A stretch of 64,000 nucleotides of DNA from Superficieibacter electus (GTDB lineage Bacteria; Pseudomonadota; Gammaproteobacteria; Enterobacterales; Enterobacteriaceae). Both the position numbers and the translations under genes were made by a program. The notes beneath the pieces were generated by a model. It made no database searches. It saw only the letters and a program-made list of their open reading frames with translations, and was not told the origin of the DNA. Shown one piece after another: positions 1 through 9,681 of the stretch; positions within the stretch are counted from its first letter, which is position 1, and the number at the start of each line of letters is the position of its first letter. The stretch spans positions 186,001-250,000 of the forward strand of contig NZ_PQGD01000002.1 of NCBI RefSeq assembly GCF_002915575.1, read 5' to 3'.

Positions 1-659
1 GCTCGGGTAAGTCGACGCTGGCGAAAATGCTGGCGGGGATGGTAGAGCCAACAACCGGTGAGCTGCTGATTGACGATCACCCCCTGCATTATGGTGATTA
101 TTCTTTTCGCAGCCAGCGTATCCGGATGATTTTTCAGGACCCGTCAACATCGCTTAACCCACGCCAGCGTATCTCGCAGATCCTGGATTTTCCGCTGCGC
201 CTTAATACCGATTTACCCCCTGACGATCGGCGTAAACGTATTATCGAAACGATGCGTATGGTAGGCCTGCTTCCCGATCATGTTAGCTATTATCCGCATA
301 TGCTGGCTCCGGGCCAGAAGCAACGTCTGGGGCTGGCCCGCGCACTTATCCTGCGCCCGAAAGTGATCATCGCCGACGAAGCGCTGGCCTCACTGGATAT
401 GTCCATGCGCTCGCAATTGATTAACTTAATGCTGGAACTGCAGGAAAAACAGGGCATTGCCTATATCTACGTCACCCAGCATTTAGGCATGATGAAACAT
501 ATCAGCGATCAGGTGCTGGTTATGCATCAGGGTGAAGTGGTGGAGCGCGGGAGTACCGCTGACGTGCTGGCCGCGCCGCTCCATGATTTAACCAAGCGCC
601 TTATCGCCGGGCATTTTGGTGAAGCATTGACCGCTGATGCGTGGCGCAAGGATAAGTGA
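1..659 (+). CDS. sapF: SapF, ABC transporter ATPase (5' end missing)
   Basis: This is the ATPase subunit of the Sap ABC transporter, linked to antimicrobial-peptide resistance in Salmonella and putrescine export in E. coli. The window opens inside the Walker A loop (SGKST, reading from base 3), so roughly the first 40-50 residues are missing. Still visible are the Q-loop (MIFQDP), a degenerate signature (LAPGQKQRLGLARAL), Walker B (KVIIADEALASLD) and the H-loop region (YVTQHLGMM). It would be the last gene of a sapABCDF operon, with the other subunits left of the window. The gene name rests on family resemblance plus fabI downstream, as in E. coli; an Opp/Dpp-type ATPase is the alternative. 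Confidence 0.9.
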   Translation, partial: SGKSTLAKMLAGMVEPTTGELLIDDHPLHYGDYSFRSQRIRMIFQDPSTSLNPRQRISQILDFPLRLNTDLPPDDRRKRIIETMRMVGLLPDHVSYYPHMLAPGQKQRLGLARALILRPKVIIADEALASLDMSMRSQLINLMLELQEKQGIAYIYVTQHLGMMKHISDQVLVMHQGEVVERGSTADVLAAPLHDLTKRLIAGHFGEALTADAWRKDK

Positions 660-726
660 CGCGTTTTGCAGAGAGAACAAAATGGCTCCCGCTCTCAGCC
701 GAATGTAGACACGGCAGGTTTAGCAT

Positions 727-747
727 GCCCGGTGAGCGCCACCGGGC
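727..747. terminator. Hairpin between convergent sapF and ADP-ribosylglycohydrolase gene
   Basis: Perfect 8-bp inverted repeat GCCCGGTG / CACCGGGC with a 5-base loop, between two convergent genes. There is no clear T-run, so it may be a REP-like palindrome rather than a Rho-independent terminator. Confidence 0.4.
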
Positions 748-791
748 ACGTCTGTGCGTTGATTCAGGCTACCGCGCGTTAACGGTTTCCC

Positions 792-2812
792 TTACTCAAC
801 CGGTGTGATTTGGAGGGTCGCCATAGACAGCGCGCCGCCACACACCACCAACCCTACGCCGCCGTCGTCGAGACGCTGCGTTGTGGCATCTTCAGCATAC
901 AGCCTCATACCGTCCACCGTCGCGGTAATGGTGTGCCCCTTCACAGCAACATCAAAATTAACCTCGCGCTCGTAAATGTTTTTCAGCCCCTGCTCCGCCA
1001 GTACCGTTACGCTGTCGTCACGAACGCGAATCAGCTGGATTTTTTCGTCCTGCGTCATTTGCAGCGCGTAATAACGTCGCATGCCCTGGATTCGAAATGC
1101 CAGTCCACCATAGTCGCCCAGATGCAAGGTAATTTGACTTTGCAGCCGGTAATCACGCCATTGCCGGGTACCGTGGCTGACCAGCCCTTCGCCATACTCT
1201 TTAGAAATGCGAAAACGGGAGGGATAATGACGTGAGATAAGATCCACGCCGTTGACCCACGCCCGCCACCAGAAATCGCTCTCGCCCTCTGGCTTTTTCA
1301 GCGTCAGCGTTGGTGCGCCATCCCAGCGCAGGAAATCGACGAGTATCCTGCCATTATTAATGTGACATCGCCGCCAGGGCGTAGGAGCTGCCCGTCACCG
1401 TAGCAGGACCGGAGCTGGCTGTGCTCATCATAAACCCGATAGCACAACTGCACCTTCACAACGCCGGCACAGTCTTCTGGCATTAATACCCGTGCCTGTA
1501 AGCACTGACCCGGATAAATCAGCGGTGTAGCCATTAATTCATAGGACTGCATCCCGACAATTTCGGGCGGCGCAAAGGTCTGCGTCGTGACCATACTGTG
1601 CTGACCAGGCACCTGAGCGGTATAGCGCAGACTTAAATACCTGCGGTCATGATAGCGCTCATTACTGACCTCGATATCCTGCGCCAGGCTGCGGAAACCT
1701 TGTACGCTGCCGGGGAGCGAGAAATGATACTGCGCCCCTTCTTTAGGTGCGGCAGGCGGTTGCTGTCCGGCAAGTTTATGCCCAAGTGACACCAGATAAT
1801 CCGTTACCCGCACGGCGTTATTGATTGAAAAACCACCGTCAGCGGAGGAAATTAACATCCGATCCGCCAGCGGCCCACGCCAGTCAGGTCCGGCGTCGAT
1901 GCCTTGTAATCCCAGCATAATGCCTGACAGACAGCCTACGTTACCAGCGTTACAGTCCGTATCCCAGCCGGAGGTATTAATTATCATCTGCGCCCGCTGA
2001 AAGTCGTCCGGCGCGTAAAGAATGGCCATAATCATGATGGCGTGATTCGGGATCACGTGGCAGTTACTGGGATATTTTTGATAGCCGTAATGATCTTCAA
2101 TACGCTGACGGGTGCGATGCCAGTCATTATCTTCGTTGCGCCAGCGATATACATCGTTGATGAGCCGGGCAATCTCACAATCAGGCGGAATGACCGCAAG
2201 CCCGGTGGCGATCAATTGTTCAATATCCTGGCAGATAAAAGCTTCTGCCTCCATCGCCGCCCATAGCATCGCAGCGTAGACGGCTTCGCCGTCATGGCTG
2301 ACGCTGGCGGCTTTTTGCGCCAGCGAGGCGGCAAGTCGCGGCGGTCCGGGTGGAACCAGCGCCCAGCCGTCGATAAAAATTTGTGCCCCAATTTGCTCGG
2401 CAATGGTTTTACCGTTGGTGGCGATGGCCCCGCTCAGCGGCGCGGGAATGCCTTTTTTGAGGTTAAGCCAGGCAGTATGTTCCGTGGAGTTGCCGTTGCC
2501 GCCCCACCAGAGAATAGTGCGCTTATCGATAATATAATTAAGCCAGCACTGACCCATCTGTTCTGCGGTTAACTCAGGCGGCAAGGCGTAGTCTTCCAGG
2601 GCGCGAATAAACGTGAAGGTGCCAGCGACGTCATCATCTGTCACCACCAGCGGACGGTTAAATTTGTCATGAACATAATAGTTAATCGGCCCCAGCTCCT
2701 GCATGATCCGCTGGTAAGTCCAGCCTTCGAAGGGGCGGCCCAGATAAACGCCAATTAACTTTCCCAATACGCCCGCATAAACACGCTGATAATAATCTGT
2801 AGGTAATTGCAT
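792..2812 (-). pseudogene. ADP-ribosylglycohydrolase-family gene split by a frameshift
   Basis: Two minus-strand pieces, 1304-2812 (502 aa) and 792-1247 extended upstream, together form one protein of about 670 aa. The first has the ADP-ribosylglycohydrolase metal signatures: VTDDDVAGTF near residues 58-67 and SGWDTDCNAGN near residue 290. It ends in an unnatural tail (GYSSISCAGMAHQR). Just there, in the neighbouring frame, a sensible continuation begins (GRILVDFLRWDGAPTLTLKK) and runs without a stop into the second piece, a beta-rich C-terminal domain. The switch lies near 1345-1390 and equals loss of one base (or gain of two). No signal peptide is seen. Substrate unknown: the family includes ADP-ribosyl-arginine hydrolases and nucleoside-processing enzymes. 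A sequencing error is not excluded. Confidence 0.75.
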
Positions 2813-3046
2813 TGTCCTTGTCTCGCTAAGTCGTCCATTTCAGGCGAGCCATAGTACTGAGTGAACAAGGGAGATAATTAGAGGGTGATCACATTAATCT
2901 ATGGAGTTTGTCGTCCAGATCCGTTTAACCAGCAGGATACAGGGACAACAGTGCCCCATACATAAGGCAGCACTGCGCTATAAAGCCTGATTTTTTGTAA
3001 CCCTTTGACATAGTAGGTTTTGTATGCGGTGTAAAGCGATGCCGCT

Positions 3047-3063
3047 ACCCGACGGCGTCGGGT
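3047..3063 (-). terminator. Hairpin at the end of the fimbrial operon
   Basis: A 7-bp inverted repeat (ACCCGAC / GTCGGGT, 3-base loop) touches the stop codon of the last fimbrial gene. No T-run follows on the minus strand, so intrinsic termination is uncertain. The rest of 2813-3046 shows no gene; it should hold the promoter of the glycohydrolase gene. Confidence 0.3.
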
Positions 3064-4190
3064 TAATACCATGTCAATTCAGTGACCAGGTTATGGGTGC
3101 AGTTGACCTGTGTGCCTCCCGCGAGCGTGCTTAAACCAGAGATGGTCCAGTTAATCACGGTGTCAGCACCGTCTAACCATGTACTGTAGCTGTTGGTAAC
3201 GCCTTTATCGCAACTACTGCTTTCGGATTTTATCGCCAGTTTCGCGGTGGTGCGATACCAGCCGTCCGCTCCCGCCCAGCCGTAAACGTTGTGGGTGCAG
3301 TTACTGATATTTTGTTGCGGCCTTAGCTGTACAATGACGCTGTCGTTTTTGTATTTGCTGTGCAGGGTGTAGTTGGTAGTGCCAGTGGCCCAAAAGACGT
3401 AGCTGGAAACCGCAGGTGAGTTACAGGAGGCCTGGGGAAAAGCAATATAGTAGGGATACGTTTTACCACCTGAACCATCAATACCGAAATAAACCTGTCC
3501 CAGCATATCACCGGAATAATCGAAAGCGTTGACTGGGGAAAGCTGCGGAACATAAAAATTACTGATAAACGTCCATCCTGCCGGTATGGCCATACCGCTA
3601 CAGGTTATTGTAGTAGAACCGGTATCGTAACTGCTACTATATGAGGCTTTCTCTATACATGAACCGGCATTGCCTGACCATTGACGTGTAAAACCCCACT
3701 GTGTACCATTAGATCGGGGAGCATCAAGATAGTAATTCCTGACACTATAATCACCCTGGCGACAATTACCTACGCCTGCCGTACATTGATATTGTATAAA
3801 TATATTTAATCTACCGCCCTTTGCACTGGCACGACAAGTTGGCCCACCTTTACCTTGACTACAACTTTCGTAAATCAGAAATTGTCCCAACGCGTCATCA
3901 TTGCGGCCTGCGTCATAATTGGTACCACAGAAAAATTCGCCAGTCCTGCTACCATCCGTAAAAGTGATATATGCATAGCAGTTTGTCCCTCTTCCATGAT
4001 CGCCCTGCTGCCACCCACGTTCCTCCATATGTATTTGGGATATTCCCATATACATCTCTCCCACTACCACACACTGCGTATTCGCTGCGCCGCTGCTGGC
4101 ATAATTGCACGATACGTTCGCCGCCTGCGCGCCATACAATATCCCCGCCGTCAGCCACAGCAGCGTGACCAGTAAAAGCATTCTTTTCAT
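3063..4190 (-). CDS. Probable fimbrial tip adhesin
   Basis: A 375-residue secreted protein and last gene of the fimbrial operon. The N-terminus is a clear Sec signal peptide (MKRMLLLVTLLWLTAGILYG, then AQA). The mature part is rich in Cys, Tyr, Gly and Ser, as expected of a disulfide-stabilised extracellular beta protein. I do not recognise the family. Its size is about twice that of the pilins beside it, and its promoter-distal position is where two-domain tip adhesins usually lie; the adhesin role is inferred from that. It begins 12 bases after the preceding minor-subunit gene. The receptor cannot be predicted. Confidence 0.65.
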   Translation of the reverse strand: MKRMLLLVTLLWLTAGILYGAQAANVSCNYASSGAANTQCVVVGEMYMGISQIHMEERGWQQGDHGRGTNCYAYITFTDGSRTGEFFCGTNYDAGRNDDALGQFLIYESCSQGKGGPTCRASAKGGRLNIFIQYQCTAGVGNCRQGDYSVRNYYLDAPRSNGTQWGFTRQWSGNAGSCIEKASYSSSYDTGSTTITCSGMAIPAGWTFISNFYVPQLSPVNAFDYSGDMLGQVYFGIDGSGGKTYPYYIAFPQASCNSPAVSSYVFWATGTTNYTLHSKYKNDSVIVQLRPQQNISNCTHNVYGWAGADGWYRTTAKLAIKSESSSCDKGVTNSYSTWLDGADTVINWTISGLSTLAGGTQVNCTHNLVTELTWY

Positions 4191-4202
4191 TGTTCGTCCT
4201 TG

Positions 4203-4706
4203 TTAGGGATAACTAAGGGTGAAATTCACCGTCGCCGAATACGTCCCCGGTTGTACGGTATCGCTCACCACTATCACCTGCGCCTGTAGCGGGATATCGT
4301 TAACGCCTGACGCCAGACGCCAGGCATAGACGCCACGGTTGAGAGTAATAGTCCTGCCGTCCTGTCCCGATATTGCAATACCGATTCCGGTCGCCGTACT
4401 GCTGGTGTCAAGGCTTAACACATCCGTATTTTCCACCGTGGATTGCCCGTTAAAGCTCACCTCTGCCGTGGATGCCACCTCCGGGTAACATTCCTCAAGA
4501 TGAATCACAAATGGCACTGCCGGCCCGGTTTCACTGACAGCGAAGGTTTCCTGTGACCAATTGCCCATATCGACTTCAATCTGGCTGGCCTCCGGCGGCA
4601 GAACGCAGGGGCTTAACACCAGAGTGCCTTGCACAACAAAACTGGCGCTAACCGCAAAACCTTGATTCGCCCACAGGCAGACGCAAAGAAAGAGCCAACG
4701 CTTCAT
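4203..4706 (-). CDS. Minor fimbrial subunit
   Basis: A 167-residue protein with a signal peptide (MKRWLFLCVCLWANQGFAVS). The mature N-terminus has the strand-Cys pattern of pilins (VVQGTLVLSPCVLPPE) with a second Cys near residue 74 (LEECYPEV). The C-terminal strand TYSATVNFTLSYP is the penultimate-tyrosine-type beta zipper recognised by PapD-like chaperones. The start overlaps the previous stop by one base (TAATG), so translational coupling is likely. It is probably an adaptor or minor pilin that joins the tip to the shaft; the exact position in the fimbria is inferred. Confidence 0.75.
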   Translation of the reverse strand: MKRWLFLCVCLWANQGFAVSASFVVQGTLVLSPCVLPPEASQIEVDMGNWSQETFAVSETGPAVPFVIHLEECYPEVASTAEVSFNGQSTVENTDVLSLDTSSTATGIGIAISGQDGRTITLNRGVYAWRLASGVNDIPLQAQVIVVSDTVQPGTYSATVNFTLSYP

Positions 4707-5191
4707 TACTGGTACTCCATTTGCAAGCTCATTTGCGCGCGAAACGTCCCGGCCTCCACCGACTCGCCTGGCATAATAAACGGCATTATTGATAGCCCTC
4801 GCGCCACTACGTCCGCTGGCTGCCCCTGATTAGTGATGTCACTGTTCAGCGGCAGCGGCGTGACGGCATTGCCAACAAAAAACTGCACGCCCAATCCCGG
4901 TACTGAGGTCTGCGCGGTCGTATCATCCAGCGCGGTCGCGACGATTTTCATCTTCACCGTCAGCGCCTGATTCACTTCGCTACAGCTAAACACAAACCGC
5001 AGCGGCAGCTTTTTATAGCTGCTGTTATCAATTTTGCTCACTGCCACCACGCCAAAATCCAGATCGCTGACCGTTAGCTGGCACGGTGGTGGCGGATCGA
5101 TAATGATGGTTAGCTGCTGCGTCGAGGAGTACGTTGCCGCCAGGGCGTTCAGACTCATTAACAGCAAAATCATCAGGCTCGCCCGTTTCAT
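4706..5191 (-). CDS. Minor fimbrial subunit
   Basis: A 161-residue pilin-like protein. I chose the start at 5191 because it gives a typical signal peptide (MKRASLMILLLMSLNALAA) and overlaps the chaperone stop by four bases (ATGA), although the frame is open further upstream. The mature protein has two cysteines spaced as in pilins (PPPCQLTVSDLDFG and FVFSCSEV) and ends in a beta strand with penultimate Tyr (AQMSLQMEYQ). It lies between the chaperone and another minor subunit, so it is presumably assembled near the tip. Family-level assignment only. Confidence 0.75.
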   Translation of the reverse strand: MKRASLMILLLMSLNALAATYSSTQQLTIIIDPPPPCQLTVSDLDFGVVAVSKIDNSSYKKLPLRFVFSCSEVNQALTVKMKIVATALDDTTAQTSVPGLGVQFFVGNAVTPLPLNSDITNQGQPADVVARGLSIMPFIMPGESVEAGTFRAQMSLQMEYQ

Positions 5192-5937
5192 TGCTGCGCC
5201 TTTTTTTCCTGTAACGGCGTTAATGTGCAGGGAATCTGGCTGCAATTGAGCGTCAGTTCCGGACGCCCACCGTAGTCGTTGATATAACTGATGACAGCAT
5301 CGCTGGTCAGCGTCGAGACGTTCCATGGCGCGGTCTGTTTTTCAAAAGGCGCGAGCATCAGCGGTTCGAAACCCTTTAGCGTTCCGGCTCCTTTCTTCGC
5401 CGCAAGATTTACAATGGTGATATGGTAAGGCGTCGGGTTTTCCAGCTGTAATTCGCTACCGACTTTGCGCACCACCAGCTTTTCCTGCCATGGCTGCTCC
5501 GGCAGGGTCATGATCGCCGCTGGCCGATAAAATAACTTCACTTTGGTGTGCAGCGCCACCTGAAGCACATTCTCTTTTTTACTCCGCGGCGGGATCTCGC
5601 GAATGTTGAACCAGAACAGGCTTTCCCGATCCTGGGGCAGTTGCGCCGTCGCAGGTAATGCCTGAATCCGCACCTGAGAGGTACTGTTGGCATCGACACG
5701 CTGGATGGGCGGCAGCACCATTAGCGGCGAGGTGATTTTGTTGCCATTTTGATCTTCCAGCCATGTCTGCGCCAGATATGGTCGGGCTTTATCACGGTTG
5801 ATCACCTTCAAACTGACCGCCTTTTCGCTGGCGTTATAGACAACCCGCGTCTGCTCAATAGTGACCGAGGCCTGTACACGGCCAGCCAGCAGAACAAGTG
5901 CTGTCAGAGCACAGGCAAGGCATCCTTTTCCATTCAT
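5188..5937 (-). CDS. Periplasmic fimbrial chaperone (PapD/FimC family)
   Basis: A 249-residue PapD-like chaperone, which binds unfolded subunits in the periplasm by donor-strand complementation and delivers them to the usher. The start at 5937 has AAGGAG (5945-5950) seven bases upstream and yields a signal peptide (MNGKGCLACALTALVLLAGR); a start at 5964 inside the usher gene is less likely. Family features are the strand TRVVYNASEKAVSLKVIN, the alternating hydrophobic G1-like stretch and the conserved LFWFNIREIPP. A pair of cysteines near the C-terminus (LNCSQIPCTL) fits a domain-2 disulfide seen in some chaperones. It begins 4 bases after the usher stop. Confidence 0.9.
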   Translation of the reverse strand: MNGKGCLACALTALVLLAGRVQASVTIEQTRVVYNASEKAVSLKVINRDKARPYLAQTWLEDQNGNKITSPLMVLPPIQRVDANSTSQVRIQALPATAQLPQDRESLFWFNIREIPPRSKKENVLQVALHTKVKLFYRPAAIMTLPEQPWQEKLVVRKVGSELQLENPTPYHITIVNLAAKKGAGTLKGFEPLMLAPFEKQTAPWNVSTLTSDAVISYINDYGGRPELTLNCSQIPCTLTPLQEKKAQQ

Positions 5938-5941
5938 TACG

Positions 5942-8506
5942 CTACTCCTTAATGTCGTTTTCATTTACTTCTGCACAGGGTAGTAACAGCGTTTGTGTTA
6001 GCTCCTGGGCAGGCAGTACCGCCGGTAAAGTCGCCTGGCAAAAGATATGCCCCTCCTGACGCACCAGCACGCGCTCTCCTGCTTTCACTCCCGCCAGAAA
6101 AACATTGCCATCATCAGCCAGTACGCCCAGCATTTTACGGCGGGCATTCAGCACCTCGGCACCAAATGGCGGAAACTCGCCATTGACAAGACGTAAAACC
6201 GCCAGCACCCGCTCGCCGGTGATGACATCAAATTCACGATAGCCGATCGCGCCTTCGGTCAGGGTCGCCTGTACCACCGAACGGGAGGCTTCGGCTTTGT
6301 CCGGCAACTGGCGTAAATCCAGTCCAACGGAACGGCGGGTATACATGCCCATATCCGCAATGACCGCCTTCCCGAAACGGTTGGAACGAGTGGCGCTCCC
6401 CCATTCCCCCATCGCCACGTCCGGCACACCTGACGTATCCAGCAGCAAACGGCTGCTGCCGCGTGAACTTACAGGATGCAGCGCCCCTCCTTTGGCAGTG
6501 AGCGTCGCGCCGCCTTCCAGCGAGAAGCCGGCTGAGGCGTAGTCGCCATCAAGGTAACTGATGGTTAAATCGCTTTTGCCGATCGCCCCTTCCTGGCTGT
6601 AATAGCCATCAGCGCTGATATGATCTCCACTGTCTACACCGGCATTGATTTGATAGTTGCTATGCGCATTAATGCGTCCGTAGTAACCCAGCCGCTGTGC
6701 ACTATTCTTGCCCAGCGTGCTGTTGTAGCTCACGTTGTCGTTGTCGCCGATGGGCATTGAGAAGGAGATATAAACGCCGTCATCACTGAATTCGCTGCTC
6801 TGATTACGGTAGCCGGTAAGGGACATGCTGATATTTTTAAACCGCCCGATTTCGAGCGTTTTAGCCAGCGACAGGCTGTAGTTATTTTCATCCGACTGGT
6901 TCCAGTAGGTGCGACGAGAGTAATTCAGATAAAAACTCAGCCCGTAGTCGGGGATATTCTGGTTAAAAGTGATCGTATACATCTCTTTATTGCGATAGTT
7001 GTAGCCGTCGCGATAATACTGATCTTCCTGTCGGTCACCGGCGTATTCAGGCGCGTCCAGATAATCGCTCATGCTCATGTAGTTGCGATCTGAAAAACGG
7101 TAACCAGCAAATGTGATATTGCTGTGATATTCATCGAAGCGTTTGGAATAGCTAAGTCGCCAGGAGTTACCGCGAAACGTTCCCTTGCCGTCCACATCGG
7201 CATTAGCCCGTGTGACGTCAGCTGACAACGCACCGAGGATTGACAGATCGCGTCCAACGCCCAGCGCCACCGCCCGGTAATGCTCATCACCAATGAGTCC
7301 ACCGTATAACGACCAGCCATTACTGACGCCCCATGAGGCTTCGGCGCTGGCGAACATCGGCCCGTTAAGCTTGTGTTCCCACATCTGCGGACGCCCCAAT
7401 GCCAATTTGTAACGCACAAGGCCAGGTCGCGTCAGAAAAGGGACGCTGGCGGTATTGACCGTAAACTGTTGAACGTCGCCGTTCTGCTCCTCCACTTTCA
7501 CGTCCAGTTCACCGGAAACCGACTGGCTCAAATCCTGGAGGCGAAAGGGTCCGGCGGGAACCTGGGTTTGATACAGTATTCTTCCCAGTTGGGTGATGGT
7601 AACTTTTGCGTTGCTGTGGGCCACGCCAACAATTTCCGGCGCGTATCCCTGTAAATTGGGCGGCAGCATAGTGTCATCAGACACCAGACTGGCACCGATA
7701 AAGCTGAAACTGTCAAAGACATCAGATTGCAAATAATCCTCGCCCAGGGTCAATTTTGAGCGCAGCAAGGGGATTGGGCGGTAGGCATAGTAGCGTGAGC
7801 CTGTCCATTCAAGCTGCTGACCAGCAGCTGACTCGTCGCTATCACGATCATCGTGACTGTAATCCAGTTGCCAGTCTGCACGCATGCGCCAGGCATCCAG
7901 ATTCAGCCCCGCAACGCCGTTGCCAGTCAGATCCAGCATCTGTGCGCCATCCTGCTGATCGTGACGAAACTGACCGTCAATATGATAATCAAGAATGCCA
8001 CCGTTAATACCTGTGTCCCAGCGCGCAGGCGGGTCCCAGTCCTGATCGGTATATTCCAGAAATGCTTGTGGAATACTGACCTCCAGCGTTGACTGGTTCA
8101 GATTGCCCTTCACCATGACACCATCAAGTTGGCCTGGCACCATGCAGACGGGGTTATCCTGCCAGCGTAAACCTGCAACCACATCTGGCTTAAGACCAAA
8201 TTGATCCACCAGTTCCCGCGTCAAACAGGGAACTGATGCACTGCCTGTCGGTTTATTTTTGGCAACAATAAAATCGATAAAATATTCATCAGGTAACGTT
8301 GTGCCGTTTATTTTTACCGCCAGCCAATACTGACCAGGGATGACATAGCCCGACATTGAAAACTGTCCGACACTAATATTTTTGCGATCCTTCACATCAA
8401 GAAAATCAGTATTAAAATCGACACTATCATCAGCAATTACTGCGGCAGCATGGCTGAGCAGCGACAAACTTATCGCTATAGCAAGTTTGCGCTTTTTATT
8501 ATTCAT
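5942..8506 (-). CDS. Outer-membrane fimbrial usher (FimD/PapC family)
   Basis: An 854-residue usher, the outer-membrane pore and assembly platform for fimbriae. The start at 8506 follows AGGGA by four bases and gives a signal peptide (MNNKKRKLAIAISLSLLSHA); an in-frame ATG at 8521 is also possible. The N-terminal domain begins DDSVDFNTDFLD and includes a CxxxC-like pair (VPCLTREL, NPVCMVPG). The middle has typical beta-barrel wording such as GRDLSILGALSADVTRA, and the plug/C-terminal domains follow, ending in a Cys pair (FCQATLP and LLPCAE). Length fits the family (about 800-870). It is the second gene of the operon, after the major subunit. Confidence 0.95.
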   Translation of the reverse strand: MNNKKRKLAIAISLSLLSHAAAVIADDSVDFNTDFLDVKDRKNISVGQFSMSGYVIPGQYWLAVKINGTTLPDEYFIDFIVAKNKPTGSASVPCLTRELVDQFGLKPDVVAGLRWQDNPVCMVPGQLDGVMVKGNLNQSTLEVSIPQAFLEYTDQDWDPPARWDTGINGGILDYHIDGQFRHDQQDGAQMLDLTGNGVAGLNLDAWRMRADWQLDYSHDDRDSDESAAGQQLEWTGSRYYAYRPIPLLRSKLTLGEDYLQSDVFDSFSFIGASLVSDDTMLPPNLQGYAPEIVGVAHSNAKVTITQLGRILYQTQVPAGPFRLQDLSQSVSGELDVKVEEQNGDVQQFTVNTASVPFLTRPGLVRYKLALGRPQMWEHKLNGPMFASAEASWGVSNGWSLYGGLIGDEHYRAVALGVGRDLSILGALSADVTRANADVDGKGTFRGNSWRLSYSKRFDEYHSNITFAGYRFSDRNYMSMSDYLDAPEYAGDRQEDQYYRDGYNYRNKEMYTITFNQNIPDYGLSFYLNYSRRTYWNQSDENNYSLSLAKTLEIGRFKNISMSLTGYRNQSSEFSDDGVYISFSMPIGDNDNVSYNSTLGKNSAQRLGYYGRINAHSNYQINAGVDSGDHISADGYYSQEGAIGKSDLTISYLDGDYASAGFSLEGGATLTAKGGALHPVSSRGSSRLLLDTSGVPDVAMGEWGSATRSNRFGKAVIADMGMYTRRSVGLDLRQLPDKAEASRSVVQATLTEGAIGYREFDVITGERVLAVLRLVNGEFPPFGAEVLNARRKMLGVLADDGNVFLAGVKAGERVLVRQEGHIFCQATLPAVLPAQELTQTLLLPCAEVNENDIKE

Positions 8507-8592
8507 TCTGTCCCTGCGCATTTATCCCATGATATGACAGGCGGAGCAAACTCCGCCTGGGTCCAGGAAAATAATCACACTACAAGTAATAA

Positions 8593-9150
8593 TTACTGAT
8601 ACTGGATAGAGAAATTCACGTCGCTGGTATACAAACCCGCTGTGGCGGTACCACTAGGAATACCCTGCAAGTAAGCGCCGAATTCCAGTAAATGCGTGCC
8701 GTTAAACGGCGTCCAGACCTCATCAACTGAAACGCCCGGTTTAACGACCGGGGCATTCTCAACCACTTTGACTGACTGCATATCGGTCATGATCAGGCCA
8801 ACGTCGGCCATATTAATTCCCGCCTGCTTGACCGCAAAGCTGTTAGCCACTGCGGTTGGGCCTGCCTCACCAGTGAAAGAGGTTTTTGTGGTAGTCAACG
8901 TAGCGGAATTACAATTGGTGAGTTTCAGCGTAAATGCCGTCATACCTGATTTAATTCCCTGATTCAGGTTACTATCAGACACCTGACCCATTGGTACATC
9001 TTTGTTAAGTTCTGAAGGCGGCATATCGCAGGGCGACTCGGTAATTTCTCCCCAGAAATGCACTTTGCCATAGTTCCCCTGCACAGCTTGCGCACTGGAT
9101 ATCATTCCCAACGCAAACACGGTGGAGAGAGCAATAATTGAAATTTTCAT
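8593..9150 (-). CDS. Major fimbrial subunit (pilin)
   Basis: A 185-residue pilin and first gene of the operon, the usual place of the shaft subunit. The ATG at 9150 has AAGG eight bases upstream; a GTG six bases earlier is less likely. It has a signal peptide (MKISIIALSTVFALGMISSA), the pilin disulfide pair (ITESPCDMPP and KLTNCNSATL, about 40 residues apart) and the C-terminal donor-strand zipper with penultimate Tyr (DVNFSIQYQ). The 86-base gap to the usher is longer than other gaps in the operon, which would allow differential expression. The fimbrial type cannot be named from sequence alone. Confidence 0.88.
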   Translation of the reverse strand: MKISIIALSTVFALGMISSAQAVQGNYGKVHFWGEITESPCDMPPSELNKDVPMGQVSDSNLNQGIKSGMTAFTLKLTNCNSATLTTTKTSFTGEAGPTAVANSFAVKQAGINMADVGLIMTDMQSVKVVENAPVVKPGVSVDEVWTPFNGTHLLEFGAYLQGIPSGTATAGLYTSDVNFSIQYQ

Positions 9151-9681
9151 TCGCACAACCTTATGCTTAATCGCTAATTATTCACCATGCAATTCAATCA
9201 TCACCTGAATATGAATAAGATATCACTATATATTCAAATAATGTATGCACAGTAGATGCCATCAAAAATGACGCGATAAAGCATACGTAGATTTTGGACT
9301 TTAGTAAATATTATTTTTAGCAAAATAATAAAAATATGGATTTTACTCGATTAGATATTATAAATAACATTACTCTGCTTGCGAATGCCATTCAAATAGT
9401 TTTCGTGAAGAAACTTTATTTTCAGAATATATTTATTTAATACATTCTTTTGTCTATTTATAAGAAAATTGCAGATTCACAATATAAATCATTCAAGCGC
9501 TCTCGTACCATGCCCATCGCCGCACACTCCTCCGATGATTAGTGAGGCACTGTGTCAGGTATAGCCTCCACCTGTCTAGTAGCTTATAATGGCCGTTTAC
9601 GGTTTCGTACTGCTGTGTTAAAGCAACAAACCGCCTGATTTTTAGGCAGAATAAGCACCAATCAACTAAGGATTAAAAGCT
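9151..9681. promoter_or_regulatory. AT-rich divergent control region, fimbrial operon / fabI
   Basis: This 531-base gap separates the divergent fimbrial operon and fabI. It is strikingly AT-rich from about 9170 to 9480, the composition often bound by H-NS in horizontally acquired loci. On the fabI side a perfect -10 hexamer TATAAT lies at 9585-9590; no good -35 is visible. AAGGA-type ribosome binding sites precede both genes. No ORF or invertible-repeat switch was found. Confidence 0.5.

Noticed and set aside
9151-9681. Phase-variation switch in front of the fimbrial operon
   Set aside because: No pair of inverted repeats flanking a promoter segment and no recombinase gene nearby.
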